Shown in pieces: positions 27,644 through 37,310 of a stretch of DNA of 64,000 bases. The notes beneath the pieces are model-generated. The model did no database searches and was not told where the DNA came from. It saw only the letters and a list, made by a program, of their open reading frames with translations. Source of the stretch: Vibrio sp. 16 (GTDB lineage Bacteria; Pseudomonadota; Gammaproteobacteria; Enterobacterales; Vibrionaceae); NCBI RefSeq assembly GCF_963681195.1, contig NZ_OY808998.1, forward strand, positions 620,001 through 684,000, given 5' to 3'. The translations under genes and the position numbers were made by a program. Numbering within the stretch: position 1 is the first letter of the stretch; every line of letters begins with the position of its first letter.

Positions 27644-27796
27644 TTATGCTTCTAGAACTTCTTCACCGAGCACTTCCGACAATAGAAGTTGGTCGGTCTC
27701 ATCGAGCTTCATTCCTAACACAGGTAGACCGTGTTGGGCAGTCCAACAACAGAAGAAAACCACAATTGCTAATGCGAATAGAATCACTGATATCAT
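27644..27796 (-). CDS. Small membrane protein, 50 aa
   Basis: An ATG at 27796 preceded by GGAGGAG (about 9-base spacer) opens a 50-codon minus-strand frame. Residues 1-19 are a strongly hydrophobic helix, ISVILFALAIVVFFCCW, with paired cysteines, followed by a soluble acidic tail (LDETDQLLLSEVLGEEVLEA). This looks like a single-pass membrane protein with a cytoplasmic or periplasmic acidic tail. A 63-codon frame on the + strand over the same bases lacks an SD and is rejected. No known family recognised. Confidence 0.6.
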   Translation of the reverse strand: MISVILFALAIVVFFCCWTAQHGLPVLGMKLDETDQLLLSEVLGEEVLEA

Positions 27797-27871
27797 AGCC
27801 TAATCTCCTCCATGGTTAACATCACCAATACCTGGCTAACCATAAGATGCCGCTAAATCGCGAAGGCCGTC

Positions 27872-27985
27872 ATGCAATACTTTATTCTTTTACGTTTGGG
27901 AATCACACAGCGCGAAATCGCGCAAAGTTGTGTTTCTGTATCGTGCAGTGTATTCGTATTAACTATTGAAATCGACTTGGTCTAA
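27872..27985 (+). pseudogene. Possible IS21 IstA N-terminal remnant
   Basis: A 37-codon frame without an SD reads LRLGITQREIAQSC in its middle, resembling the helix-turn-helix at the N-terminus of IS21-family IstA transposases (typically LRL..G.S.R.IA.S). Just upstream, in another frame, MPLNREGRH continues the same pattern, which would fit a frameshifted fragment. No inverted repeats, no IstB and no further transposase sequence are seen. Low confidence; it could also be chance similarity in a gene-poor stretch. Confidence 0.25.
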
Positions 27986-28403
27986 ACACCTTTGGTTAGT
28001 TTGGGTACTCTTTCAATATAGACATACCGTACAAATGAAGCAACTAGATTTAGTAGCAAATTTATACAAAGTCACACTTTTCTTGCTTTTGAGCTTGCAT
28101 CCCACTCAAGACGGCAAAATTACCACTTAAACTTGCGCTAAGTTTCCACTTGAGAGAGCAATTAATTGACAATAAAGTGGCTGAGAGTTGACGTTACAAC
28201 CTTGTAAAAAACCAAATCTAGCACGTAATTAACTCCCGACAAGGCGCGGTATTTCAGTGTTGCCCTGTCTTTGCGGAGAGTAATTGGTAAAAAACAGCCT
28301 AGCCATTGCCATTTCAATATTGGAGATATTATCAATTTTTGGCTTTTAGGCTTTGTGCAGTACAGATAGTCGCGCTGGTATCAACTTTTAAGGAACTGAG
28401 AAT
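27986..28403. other. Intergenic stretch without recognised features
   Basis: About 420 bases with no supported ORF, SD-led start, tRNA or clear repeat. It is AT-rich and may be decayed DNA following the possible IS21 remnant. It could hold an unrecognised small RNA, but nothing in the sequence points to one. Confidence 0.5.
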
Positions 28404-28437
28404 AAAAAAAGCTCCAGAGTCAGGCACTCTGAAGCTT
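28404..28437 (-). terminator. Terminator of the PhoX-type gene
   Basis: An 11-bp stem (AGCTCCAGAGT at 28410-28420 with ACTCTGAAGCT at 28426-28436, one G-U pair on the minus-strand RNA) followed on the minus strand by seven T. Confidence 0.88.
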
Positions 28438-28460
28438 TGATTACACCACTTTAATTGTGA

Positions 28461-30353
28461 TTATGCGCCAATCACGCCGCCATCTTCACGGGTGATCGCC
28501 ATGATCGTTGAACGCGGCTTGCTGTTACCACCACCTGGGAAGTGAGAAGGCGCGCCTTTTTCACCTGGGTGCTGGACACCCACAAACATCGTTTTGTTGT
28601 CTGCTGAGAAAGTCATACCCGTGATTTCACACGCAATTGGTCCAGTCAAGAAACGGCGAACTTCGCCGGTCATTGGGTCACCACACAGCATTTGGTTGTT
28701 GCCTTGTCCTGCAAAGTCCCCTTTGTTCGAGTAGTTACCATCGGTTTGAATCCACAAACGTCCCGCAGAGTCGAAACCAATCCCGTCTGGGCTATTGAAC
28801 ATGTTGTCTGCGGTAATGTTGGCACTTCCTGCATATAGGTTGCCTTTGTGGACCTCAGGGTTACCTGCAATTAAGTAAAGGTCCCACTCAAATCCCGCAT
28901 TGGTATGGTCACCGGCTTGCGGTACCCAACGTACAATTTGGCCATAGTGGTTTTCTTTACGAGGGTTAGGACCACCAACAGGTTGACCTTCTTTCACACC
29001 TCGGTTCTTATTGTTGGTTAGCGTACAGAACACATGGTTGTTGTTTGGATGAACCGCAACCCACTCAGGTCTATCCATCGTAGTGGCTCCAACTTGTGTC
29101 GCAGCACGGCGAGCAAAAATCATCACTTCTGCTTGGTCGTTAAAACCGTTCTCTTTGGTTAAACCGTTCTTGCCGTGTGTCAGCTCAATCCACTGACCTT
29201 TGCCTTTGAGCTCGTTTTCATCCATTTCAAACTTGGCGACAAACAGAGTGCCCTCTTCCAGTAGGTTGCGGTTTGCTTTGTCATTGCCTGGCTGATACTT
29301 GTTCTTCGACACAAACTTGTATAGATGCTCTCCGCGCTCATCGTCACCGAGATACACAACCACATGACCGTCGTCGTTGATCAGTAACGCTGCATTTTCA
29401 TGCTTAAAACGACCTAAAGCTGTTCTCTTTAGCGGCGTTGATGTTGGGTCATTCGGGTCAATCTCAACAACCCAGCCGAAGCGATGTGGTTCGTTCGGGT
29501 GTTTTGCCACATCAAAACGCTCATCGCTGTCATGCCACTGATACTTGCTCTTCGCCGCTTTCACACCATAACGCTTGTGATCATCACTTAGCTCTGCGCT
29601 CGCGTTAGTACCAAAGTAGCCGTTAAAGTTCTCTTCACAAGTGAGGTAAGTTCCCCAAGGCGTCTGGCCATTCGCACAGTTGTTGAATGTGCCAAGCGGT
29701 GTCATACCTGAAGGGTCTAGCTCGGTTTTCATCAGCTCGTGCCCCGCAGCCGGGCCGGTTAGCTGCATAGGCGTGTTTGCGGTGATGCGTCGATTGCGTG
29801 CGCCGCTTTTGTCGAGCGTCCAACCGCTATCGGATTTGATAATTTCAAACACGGTAACGCCATGCGCTGCTTGCGCTTTAAGAACGTCGTCTGCTGTCAT
29901 CGCCTTTCCGCCGTGATCAAACAGCAAATCGTAATTGGTGTACTCGTTGTTTACCGCGATCACTGCGCGGCTGTCATTGATTGGGAAAAAGCTCATGCCG
30001 TCGGTGTTGTCACCAAACTGACGAAGCTGTGCGTCAGAGCCTTGCTTACCGCTTGGGTCAAACTCTGGCGCGCCATTAAAGATTGGGTCTCCCCAAGAAA
30101 GTAATGGGGTCGCTTTATAACCTTTCGGTACGATGAATGCGTCAGCTGTCGATGCTGGAACCGCTTCAAAGTTGAGCAGAGCACTTTCACCTTTTGCAGC
30201 GAAAGCCTTTGTGATCGGGTTTAGCGAAAGAAATGCACTTGCACTTACTGCCGCTGTTCCAGCTAAAAATCGGCGTCTCGACAGACGAGCATCGATCATT
30301 TGGCTGAACTCAGAATCCTGATTATCACGCTTATCGCTTGAAACTGGACACAT
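28461..30353 (-). CDS. PhoX-family alkaline phosphatase (DUF839), Tat-exported
   Basis: A 630-residue secreted phosphatase. Residues 25-30 (SRRRFL) followed by AGTAAVSASAFLSLNP form a twin-arginine signal peptide, so the folded, metal-loaded protein is exported to the periplasm. Internal landmarks of PhoX/DUF839 proteins include LLSWGDPIFNGAPEFD, WGTYLTCEENFNGYFG, FGWVVEIDPNDP, GDDERGEHLYKFVS and MDRPEWVAVHPNNNHVF. PhoX enzymes use calcium and iron to release phosphate from organic esters. The start has AAGGAG 7 bases upstream. A lone ATGACAG half-site about 60 bases upstream hints at PhoB control but is not a full Pho box. Confidence 0.92.
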   Translation of the reverse strand: MCPVSSDKRDNQDSEFSQMIDARLSRRRFLAGTAAVSASAFLSLNPITKAFAAKGESALLNFEAVPASTADAFIVPKGYKATPLLSWGDPIFNGAPEFDPSGKQGSDAQLRQFGDNTDGMSFFPINDSRAVIAVNNEYTNYDLLFDHGGKAMTADDVLKAQAAHGVTVFEIIKSDSGWTLDKSGARNRRITANTPMQLTGPAAGHELMKTELDPSGMTPLGTFNNCANGQTPWGTYLTCEENFNGYFGTNASAELSDDHKRYGVKAAKSKYQWHDSDERFDVAKHPNEPHRFGWVVEIDPNDPTSTPLKRTALGRFKHENAALLINDDGHVVVYLGDDERGEHLYKFVSKNKYQPGNDKANRNLLEEGTLFVAKFEMDENELKGKGQWIELTHGKNGLTKENGFNDQAEVMIFARRAATQVGATTMDRPEWVAVHPNNNHVFCTLTNNKNRGVKEGQPVGGPNPRKENHYGQIVRWVPQAGDHTNAGFEWDLYLIAGNPEVHKGNLYAGSANITADNMFNSPDGIGFDSAGRLWIQTDGNYSNKGDFAGQGNNQMLCGDPMTGEVRRFLTGPIACEITGMTFSADNKTMFVGVQHPGEKGAPSHFPGGGNSKPRSTIMAITREDGGVIGA

Positions 30354-30661
30354 TGCTGACTCCTTGCTTAGTTTTAATAAAAATTGCCAAGGAATGGTAG
30401 AAGCCGTAAATGACAGAGAAATTAACTTATTGTTTCTTATGGGTTAAGAACCCTTTACATAAAAACGACACTTACATGGCAAACTCATTAAAGTGCGCTA
30501 TGGTTCAATTTTGGTAAATAAGGTACGGCATACATGCAAAAAAATGTGAACCAAACCCTAGCTTTTTTGAAAATTGGCGGCTAAATTGAGTCTTGTTCAT
30601 GAGGAACTTGATTCACATTAGCTCAGTGAAGAGCGGATTTGTATTTACGTGAGGGAATATC
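30354..30661. other. PhoX upstream region and spacer
   Basis: About 308 bases divergent between the PhoX gene and a 28-codon ORF. On the minus strand CTGTCAT (30416-30410) matches one half of a Pho box. TGGTTCA and TGAACCA about 40 bases apart can pair ahead of a run of T near 30567. No ORF of note. Confidence 0.4.
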
Positions 30662-30748
30662 ATGAAGAAAATGAGAAAAGCACAATTGCATCGCGTTCGT
30701 ATTCAGTATTGGAAAGAGTCGAACAAAAACGCGAACAAAGAATCTTAA
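30662..30748 (+). CDS. Small basic ORF, 28 aa
   Basis: ATG at 30662 with GAGGG 7 bases upstream opens a 28-codon frame ending TAA, directly followed by a strong terminator. The peptide is very basic and Asn/Lys-rich (MKKMRKAQLHRVRIQYWKES start), with no membrane segment. SD, start, stop and terminator in the right order suggest a small transcription unit; the product may be a small nucleic-acid-binding protein, or the transcript may be a small RNA. Not recognised. Confidence 0.4.
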   Translation: MKKMRKAQLHRVRIQYWKESNKNANKES

Positions 30749-30767
30749 TGTGCTACCCCAAAAAACT

Positions 30768-30797
30768 AAGCTGGCTTAATCGCCAGCTTTTGCGTTT
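30768..30797 (+). terminator. Terminator of the 28-aa ORF unit
   Basis: AAGCTGGC (30768-30775) pairs with GCCAGCTT (30782-30789), loop TTAATC, followed by TTGCGTTTTT. The right T run is interrupted, but the A-rich left side makes it bidirectional for the HutG-like gene too. Confidence 0.82.
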
Positions 30798-30816
30798 TTA
30801 GCGCCTTTGAAGCACT

Positions 30817-31650
30817 CTATGCGGCTTGATTGGAGCTTGGAAACATCTCTGCGAGCTCATGGAAAATGGCCTGAGTTTGTTTGGAGAACAGGTGTTTATC
30901 TTTATAGCCGACCAACTGAATTTGGCGCACCTTTCCTGAAATCAAGATTTGTCTCAACATACGGCTGACCATTTGAATATCCAATGCGCTGCCCTGCTCC
31001 AAACGAGAAACTGGGTATAAGCAAGCAAGATCAATGTTGAGTATCACCTCTTCACAATGGGTAAGATACGTCGCGATCTGCTGCTTCACTTGAAAACGAT
31101 GACTAAAGTTGCACTCTGGCAACGTTAACCAATCACAGCCAAGATCTTCTGCATACTCAATGGTTCGCTCGTCAATGTTGGCACTGTCGATCCCTAAACA
31201 GAACAATCGGCATTCATTATAGCGTGACAATGCAAAGTGAAAGGCCGAGCCTTGGTCAGGCTCTAGTGACGCTTTTAACTCAAACTGCCGACCAATATGA
31301 ATAATGCCCAAATCTCGCTGCGAAGAATGAAGAAGAGGTAAGCTGTAGAGCAAACTCTCGCTATTGTTTGTCAGCACAACGGGCAACGTATCAGAGCCTA
31401 AAAAACGGCTGAGGTGCAATTGGAACTGATTAGCAGACTGCTCCATGAGATTGTAGTGACCACCATTTAACCAGTGCGATTGATCCAGCGACACTAGCCA
31501 GTCAAACATCTCTTCTAAGCTCTGATCGGCTATCTCAAAGTCCACCTGTTTCATCGGCTTAATTCGTTCCGATACGGTCAACAACGCTAACCGATGTGAA
31601 GAAATACCTGTGATACTGTGTGTTTTGTTACGTCGAAATAGCCCAAACAT
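30817..31650 (-). CDS. Degenerate formimidoylglutamase/arginase-fold protein (HutG-like pseudoenzyme)
   Basis: A 277-residue protein with the overall arginase/HutG layout but the metal ligands replaced. The first ligand loop (normally GGGHE) reads TNNSES around residue 96. The DAHxD motif appears as GRQFE (residues 120-124, in GIIHIGRQFELK). The DxD motif appears as DLA (NIDLACLYP). So the two-manganese site of active enzymes is gone, and catalysis as a ureohydrolase is unlikely. It lies 5 bases downstream of an IclR regulator on the same strand. A binding or regulatory role for a guanidino or formimidoyl compound is possible; this is inference. Confidence 0.75.
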   Translation of the reverse strand: MFGLFRRNKTHSITGISSHRLALLTVSERIKPMKQVDFEIADQSLEEMFDWLVSLDQSHWLNGGHYNLMEQSANQFQLHLSRFLGSDTLPVVLTNNSESLLYSLPLLHSSQRDLGIIHIGRQFELKASLEPDQGSAFHFALSRYNECRLFCLGIDSANIDERTIEYAEDLGCDWLTLPECNFSHRFQVKQQIATYLTHCEEVILNIDLACLYPVSRLEQGSALDIQMVSRMLRQILISGKVRQIQLVGYKDKHLFSKQTQAIFHELAEMFPSSNQAA

Positions 31651-31654
31651 CGCA

Positions 31655-32380
31655 TTACCTTTCTGGGGGCAAAGCCCTTGCTGCTTGAAGAACGTGCAAA
31701 ATTATCTTTTGCCGGTTTTGTTCTACCCTATGGGCAGGCGCCATGACCGAAATCGCTCCGACCAATTTTGTTCCTTTCATCACTGGTGCGCTGATCCCTG
31801 ACACCCCTGAGTCGATCTCCGAAGTACTGAGCGCGTATCCTTGATTGCGGATTTGCGCCAACTCTTCTTGCCACTGCGAAATATGGTTGTATTCGCCAAA
31901 GTAACGTAAGATCTTTTCGCATCGCTGCGCAGGCATATACGCAAGCATCACCTTTGATGAGGCGCCTCGCAGCAGAGGTTGACTTTGACCCTGGACGTAG
32001 CTGCAACGAAGCGCCTGCATACTCTCTTTACGGCTCACACATAGCGCTCTGTAGCCTACGGGCACCATGTACGCCGCCATTTCACCGGTCTGTTTTTGCA
32101 GCCGATTTAGCACCACATCAACCGCATCCAAATCGTGCTGGCTGGTTTCGTAACTGCGCATTAGCATCAATGCAGCCGGACCGATGATCAAGGTTTTGTC
32201 TGATGGACTCTCTTCAATCAGGTTCCACTCTTTTAACAGTTTAAGATGGCGATATAAGCTACTGATTGGTGTTCCTACCTGCTCGCTGAGCTGTTTGGCA
32301 GTCACCGGCTCATCATTCACCGCCACTTGCATTAATAACTGCAGAACCTTCTCGTTTACTTGTCCACTACTCTGCTTCAT
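31655..32380 (-). CDS. IclR family transcriptional regulator
   Basis: A 241-residue IclR regulator. The N-terminal winged HTH contains VTAKQLSEQVGTPISSLYRHLKLLKEWNLIEE; the C-terminal effector domain reads PLLRGASSKVMLAYMPAQ and later SEIDSGVSGISAPVMKGTKLVGAISVMAP, the IclR signature. The ATG at 32380 is preferred to a GTG three codons earlier. It is followed after a few bases by the HutG-like gene, forming a two-gene unit. Hut and related nitrogen pathways are often under IclR or HutC control, but no hut enzyme is near. Confidence 0.92.
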   Translation of the reverse strand: MKQSSGQVNEKVLQLLMQVAVNDEPVTAKQLSEQVGTPISSLYRHLKLLKEWNLIEESPSDKTLIIGPAALMLMRSYETSQHDLDAVDVVLNRLQKQTGEMAAYMVPVGYRALCVSRKESMQALRCSYVQGQSQPLLRGASSKVMLAYMPAQRCEKILRYFGEYNHISQWQEELAQIRNQGYALSTSEIDSGVSGISAPVMKGTKLVGAISVMAPAHRVEQNRQKIILHVLQAARALPPER

Positions 32381-32545
32381 AGAGTTCACGCTCTTGTTGT
32401 ATCGCTAGAATTGGTTGATGATCAAATTGTATTCTTATCCTGTAGGAATTAATAAGCATTGGTCACAATAGTTTCTCATAATCCGAGAATTAACCCGTAC
32501 CGCTGTTTTCTGGTCTTAACCTTGTCTCACTCTTGAACCTGCCAA

Positions 32546-32569
32546 TAACTTTACTTAACGGTAAAGTTA
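32546..32569. promoter_or_regulatory. Perfect palindrome, likely TetR operator of the adaptor gene
   Basis: TAACTTTAC (32546-32554) and GTAAAGTTA (32561-32569) form a perfect 9-bp inverted repeat with a 6-base spacer, about 80 bases before the adaptor start. The TetR regulator encoded just after the adaptor is the obvious ligand. Arm length and spacing suit TetR-family dimers. Confidence 0.55.
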
Positions 32570-32649
32570 AAATATTCTTGGGAACGATAATAAAATCAGC
32601 ACCATTTACCAATCCAATAAGCCAGAACAATAATAATCCAGGGACAGAC

Positions 32650-33741
32650 ATGAACAAACTCGCCCTTTCTGTTGGCCTTACTTTTACTCTTGCTCCGATT
32701 CTGTTTTTTACTTGTCAGCGTTCAGAAGCTGGACCAAACGCGCAGCCCACCGCTTACGTGGTTCAGTTTCCAATCGAGCGCCAAGTCACCCAGTTAACCC
32801 CACTCGATGGCGAAATTAAGCCATCGCAATTCACCCAAATCATTGCTGAGCATAGCGCGAAAATCGATACGATTTATGTTCAAGATGGCGAATACGTTGA
32901 CCAAGGAGAGCCGATATTTAGCTTTGATGATGCTTTGCCCGCCCTCGCGGTGAAGGCAGCAGAGTATGAGTATCAAATGGCGACAAGAAACATCATGGAG
33001 CTCACCCGTACCGCTCATGAAAACGATCCAAGGCTCAATACCGCCGTGAAAGCTGTCGACGCAACACGAAACAATTTGCTCAACGCGCAAAAGGCGCTGA
33101 AGTCGACCACAGTTTACGCGCCATTTTCGGGCAAAATGGGCCAAATTCGCTTTAATACGGGCAACCTTGTCAATGCGGGAGATCTAGTTTCTGAACTGGT
33201 GGCCACTGATACGGTTGAAGTGCACTTTATGGCCTCACCAGAGGTGCTCAATACCTTCCGCCAAGTCCTTAATAACGAACCCGACACGCTAAAAGCGTCG
33301 CTTCAATCTGCGGAGGGGAGCTTTATTGATGGCAAGCTCAAGTACGTCGACTCAAGCCTCTCTGATCAACATGCAAAGTTATCCGCCTATGCGGTGTTTG
33401 ACAATGGTAATGGCGAACACCTGATTGGCTCGAAGACGACGCTCTACCTCAATAGCCCAGAGCCAAAACCCCAGCTGTTTGTGCCAGAAATCGCACTACA
33501 TACTGAGGACGGCATCCCGACTCTCTTTGTCCTTGACGAACAACGGATTGTGCGGCCAAAGCAAGTGACCCTTGCGACAATCAAAGAGCGCTATACAGGT
33601 TATGTGCCCATCGCCGAGGGGATTGAAGCGACCGACTTTGTGTTATCGACACCTGATGCACCGCAACTCGTTGGTAAAAAAATCGACCCTATGGTCAATA
33701 TCGTCAACCAGCTTAACGAAATACTCAATCGCGCACCTTGA
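32650..33741 (+). CDS. RND-type periplasmic adaptor (membrane fusion protein), orphan
   Basis: A 363-residue membrane fusion protein of the AcrA/MexA class. The start at 32650 (MNKLALSVGLTF) gives a signal sequence; an AGGGA lies 8 bases upstream. The lipoyl/barrel core reads SAKIDTIYVQDGEYVDQGEPIFSF and later VYAPFSGKMGQIRFNTGNLVNAGD, with the helical hairpin between (YEYQMATRNIMELTR). Normally an inner-membrane RND pump gene follows, but here the next gene is a TetR regulator, so the adaptor must work with a pump encoded elsewhere or is a remnant of a larger operon. Confidence 0.9.
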   Translation: MNKLALSVGLTFTLAPILFFTCQRSEAGPNAQPTAYVVQFPIERQVTQLTPLDGEIKPSQFTQIIAEHSAKIDTIYVQDGEYVDQGEPIFSFDDALPALAVKAAEYEYQMATRNIMELTRTAHENDPRLNTAVKAVDATRNNLLNAQKALKSTTVYAPFSGKMGQIRFNTGNLVNAGDLVSELVATDTVEVHFMASPEVLNTFRQVLNNEPDTLKASLQSAEGSFIDGKLKYVDSSLSDQHAKLSAYAVFDNGNGEHLIGSKTTLYLNSPEPKPQLFVPEIALHTEDGIPTLFVLDEQRIVRPKQVTLATIKERYTGYVPIAEGIEATDFVLSTPDAPQLVGKKIDPMVNIVNQLNEILNRAP

Positions 33742-33821
33742 TGCTAAAAGCAGCGAACGAGCGACTAAAAGATGAAAAAACTCTCAAAACACCGCGCCAA
33801 TAGTAGAAGGAACGACAAACT

Positions 33822-34469
33822 ATGGTAGCTTCTCAGCTTTCCCCATCCTGTACGGATAAAGGTATGGATAAACGAAGTCAACGCAGCGAACGAACCAAGC
33901 TGAGTATTATTTTAGCGGCAATTGAATGTTATAAAGAGCTTGGCGTTCAAGGCGCCTCTTTGGAGGTCATCGCCAAGCAAGCAGGAACAACCAAACCAAC
34001 GGTCTATTCTCACTTTGGGTCAAAGGAGAATCTCTACCAAGCGGTTGTTGAGCACATCATGGAAGAAGAGAAGCTTAATCACGCATTGCCGCCGTTCGAC
34101 CCCAACCAGAGTTTACGCCAACAGCTGATCGATATTTTTTCCACGCAGCTTGAGCGAGTAATGAAGTGCGAAAGACGCCGTTTGCTGGTTGCCATTACGA
34201 TTGAAGCCATGTGCCAAGGTCAATGTCACTTAAACAATGTTGAGAGCATTAAAACCTGCCCAATGGAGGCTTGGTTAGATTCTGCCATTCATCATGGTGC
34301 TCTGCCGCCGCAAAACAGTGCAGAGCTGGCGACCAATTTATGGGCGTTAATCAAAGGGCGAACCTTTTTTCCTGTTTTCTTGGGAATGGCACCCAATGAT
34401 CTGAGCGAGCGACAACGCAACTTAGAATCTGCCATTGATTTTTTTCTGTCCTGCCAAAAAGCAAAATGA
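33822..34469 (+). CDS. TetR family regulator of the orphan adaptor
   Basis: A 215-residue TetR regulator. The HTH reads LSIILAAIECYKELGVQGASLEVIAKQAGTTKPTVYSHFGSKENLYQAV, clearly AcrR-like. The C-terminal part has SLRQQLIDIFSTQLERVMKCERRRLL with CERRR near the ligand pocket. The ATG at 33822 has AAGGA 8 bases upstream; a later ATG (MDKRSQRS) is also possible. It follows the adaptor gene after 80 bases, and a perfect palindrome upstream of the adaptor is its likely operator, giving a self-contained autoregulated pair. Confidence 0.88.
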   Translation: MVASQLSPSCTDKGMDKRSQRSERTKLSIILAAIECYKELGVQGASLEVIAKQAGTTKPTVYSHFGSKENLYQAVVEHIMEEEKLNHALPPFDPNQSLRQQLIDIFSTQLERVMKCERRRLLVAITIEAMCQGQCHLNNVESIKTCPMEAWLDSAIHHGALPPQNSAELATNLWALIKGRTFFPVFLGMAPNDLSERQRNLESAIDFFLSCQKAK

Positions 34470-34490
34470 GGAGCCCATTGGCTCCTCATT
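34465..34490. terminator. Bidirectional terminator between TetR and bglA-type genes
   Basis: AATGAGGAGCC (34465-34475) pairs perfectly with GGCTCCTCATT (34480-34490), loop CATT. It overlaps the TetR stop region and ends the convergent glucosidase transcript. Confidence 0.85.
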
Positions 34491-34493
34491 CGT

Positions 34494-35957
<1,464 letters not shown>

Positions 35958-36263
35958 TTACCCTTTCCTAGTTTGTAAACGCTCTTCAATGATCTGAGAG
36001 TAGCTATTCGCCTTAACCCCGTAAATGATTTGCACATGTTGCTCATCTAAGATCACAACGCCAAATGCGCCGCTGTCCGTCAGACGTTTTTTATCAATCA
36101 AAGCGGTCTGCTTAAGTGTCAGTCGAAGACGAGTCGCGCACGCACCAGGCTCCAAAATATTGTCGAGACCGCCAATCGCGTCGACGATCTCGGTAACTTC
36201 TTGCTCATAGTTATTGTTCGTTGAGCCTAAGCGTTTTATGGTTTGAATAATTTTACGAAACAT
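35958..36263 (-). CDS. Stand-alone PTS EIIB domain, glucose/glucoside family
   Basis: A 101-residue single EIIB domain. Cys42 in EPGACATRLRLTL is the phospho-accepting cysteine of the glucose-family (EIIBGlc) domain. The following beta strands GAFGVVILDEQHVQIIYG match. In most systems this domain is fused to EIIC and/or EIIA; here it is separate, with no sequence for the membrane part. It lies 75 bases upstream of the phospho-beta-glucosidase gene on the same strand, so the two are probably cotranscribed. It may donate phosphate to a permease encoded elsewhere, or act as a regulator. Confidence 0.85.
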   Translation of the reverse strand: MFRKIIQTIKRLGSTNNNYEQEVTEIVDAIGGLDNILEPGACATRLRLTLKQTALIDKKRLTDSGAFGVVILDEQHVQIIYGVKANSYSQIIEERLQTRKG

Positions 36264-36355
36264 AGTCGTGCCGTTTTAAGCGAAATAAACCTCACATGTA
36301 ACACAAGCACTTTCGCGTTTCTCTGACTCAAAGCAAGACCTAAGCAAAAAGACGA

Positions 36356-37279
36356 TCACGAGCGTATAATGCCTCGTTGATTCAGCAGGTCGCACACGTG
36401 TTGTGTCTTCTCACGGAACATATCGCGCAGCAAGCGCACAGTGGGTGTGATAGAGCGACGACTTGGGCAAACCAACCACAATTCACTGCTTGTGGGCTGG
36501 TAGTCAGACATGATTTCTACAACATTTCCCGCCAACAAATCGTTCGACATATCCAAATAAGATTTTATCGCGATCCCTTTTCCGGCCACGCACCAGCGTC
36601 TTACCAAATCCGCATCATTTGATGCGCGGTTTCCCGACATTTTTACTTTGATCTCTTGCCCATCTTTGACAAATTCCCACTCATCTTTCAGCACATCACG
36701 TAACTGATAAAACAGCCCATTGTGATGCTTTAAGTCATCAGGGTGTTTGGGTTCGCCATGTTTGGCTAAATACTCCGGGCTGGCACACAATACTTTTCGG
36801 ATATCACATATCTTAAATCCATACAGGTTTGAGTCTGTCGGCGAACCGTAACGCAGTGCGATATCCACGCCATCACGGTAGAGATCGACATTGCTATCAC
36901 TCAAGTGCGTGCGCAACGACAACTTAGGGTGCGCGTCTAAGAACTCATCCAACCAAGGGACAACAACATTGCGCCCAAGGTCTGAGGAGAGTGAAATTCT
37001 CACCTCGCCATCGATCTCCCCTTGTTCTTCTCGCATAAGCTGCTTCGCTTGCGACAATAGCTCCAGCGCCTTTTCGCACTCTGGGATATAGCGCTCACCT
37101 GCACTTGAGAGCCTCAATTGCCGTGTTGTGCGGATAAACAGTTCGCTGCCAAGTGACGCTTCAACACGTTTCACCGCTGCACTCGCCGTTGCAGTCCTCA
37201 TATCTAGCGCGGTGGCAGCTCTAGTAATACTGCGCATCTCAGCCACTTTCAGTACTACGTGCAGATCTTCAAGCAACAT
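36356..37279 (-). CDS. LysR-type transcriptional regulator
   Basis: A 307-residue LysR regulator, HTH MLLEDLHVVLKVAEMRSITRAATALDMRTATASAAVKRVEASLGSELF with effector motifs VDIALRYGSPTDSNLYGFKI and AKHGEPKHPDDL, belonging to the CrgA-like group. It is divergent from a universal-stress-protein gene, with a near-palindrome TGATAATTATCGA in the gap. The preceding EIIB/bglA unit lies downstream on the same strand but after a 90-base gap; control of that unit is possible but not shown. Confidence 0.9.
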   Translation of the reverse strand: MLLEDLHVVLKVAEMRSITRAATALDMRTATASAAVKRVEASLGSELFIRTTRQLRLSSAGERYIPECEKALELLSQAKQLMREEQGEIDGEVRISLSSDLGRNVVVPWLDEFLDAHPKLSLRTHLSDSNVDLYRDGVDIALRYGSPTDSNLYGFKICDIRKVLCASPEYLAKHGEPKHPDDLKHHNGLFYQLRDVLKDEWEFVKDGQEIKVKMSGNRASNDADLVRRWCVAGKGIAIKSYLDMSNDLLAGNVVEIMSDYQPTSSELWLVCPSRRSITPTVRLLRDMFREKTQHVCDLLNQRGIIRS

Positions 37280-37293
37280 ATTATCTATTCCTG

Positions 37294-37310
37294 TTTGATA
37301 ATTATCGAAA
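37294..37310. promoter_or_regulatory. Near-palindromic LysR-box candidate
   Basis: TTTGATAATTATCGAAA holds the perfect core GATAATTATC (37297-37306) with TT/AA outer bases, 15 bases upstream of the LysR start and in the gap to the USP gene. T-N11-A type sites of this form bind LysR regulators. Positional inference only. Confidence 0.4.

Noticed and set aside
27612..27803. 63-codon + strand frame
   Set aside because: No SD, unusual composition, and antisense to the better-supported 50-aa membrane protein.
30410..30416. Pho box before phoX
   Set aside because: Only one CTGTCAT half-site is present; the second repeat 11 bases on does not match.
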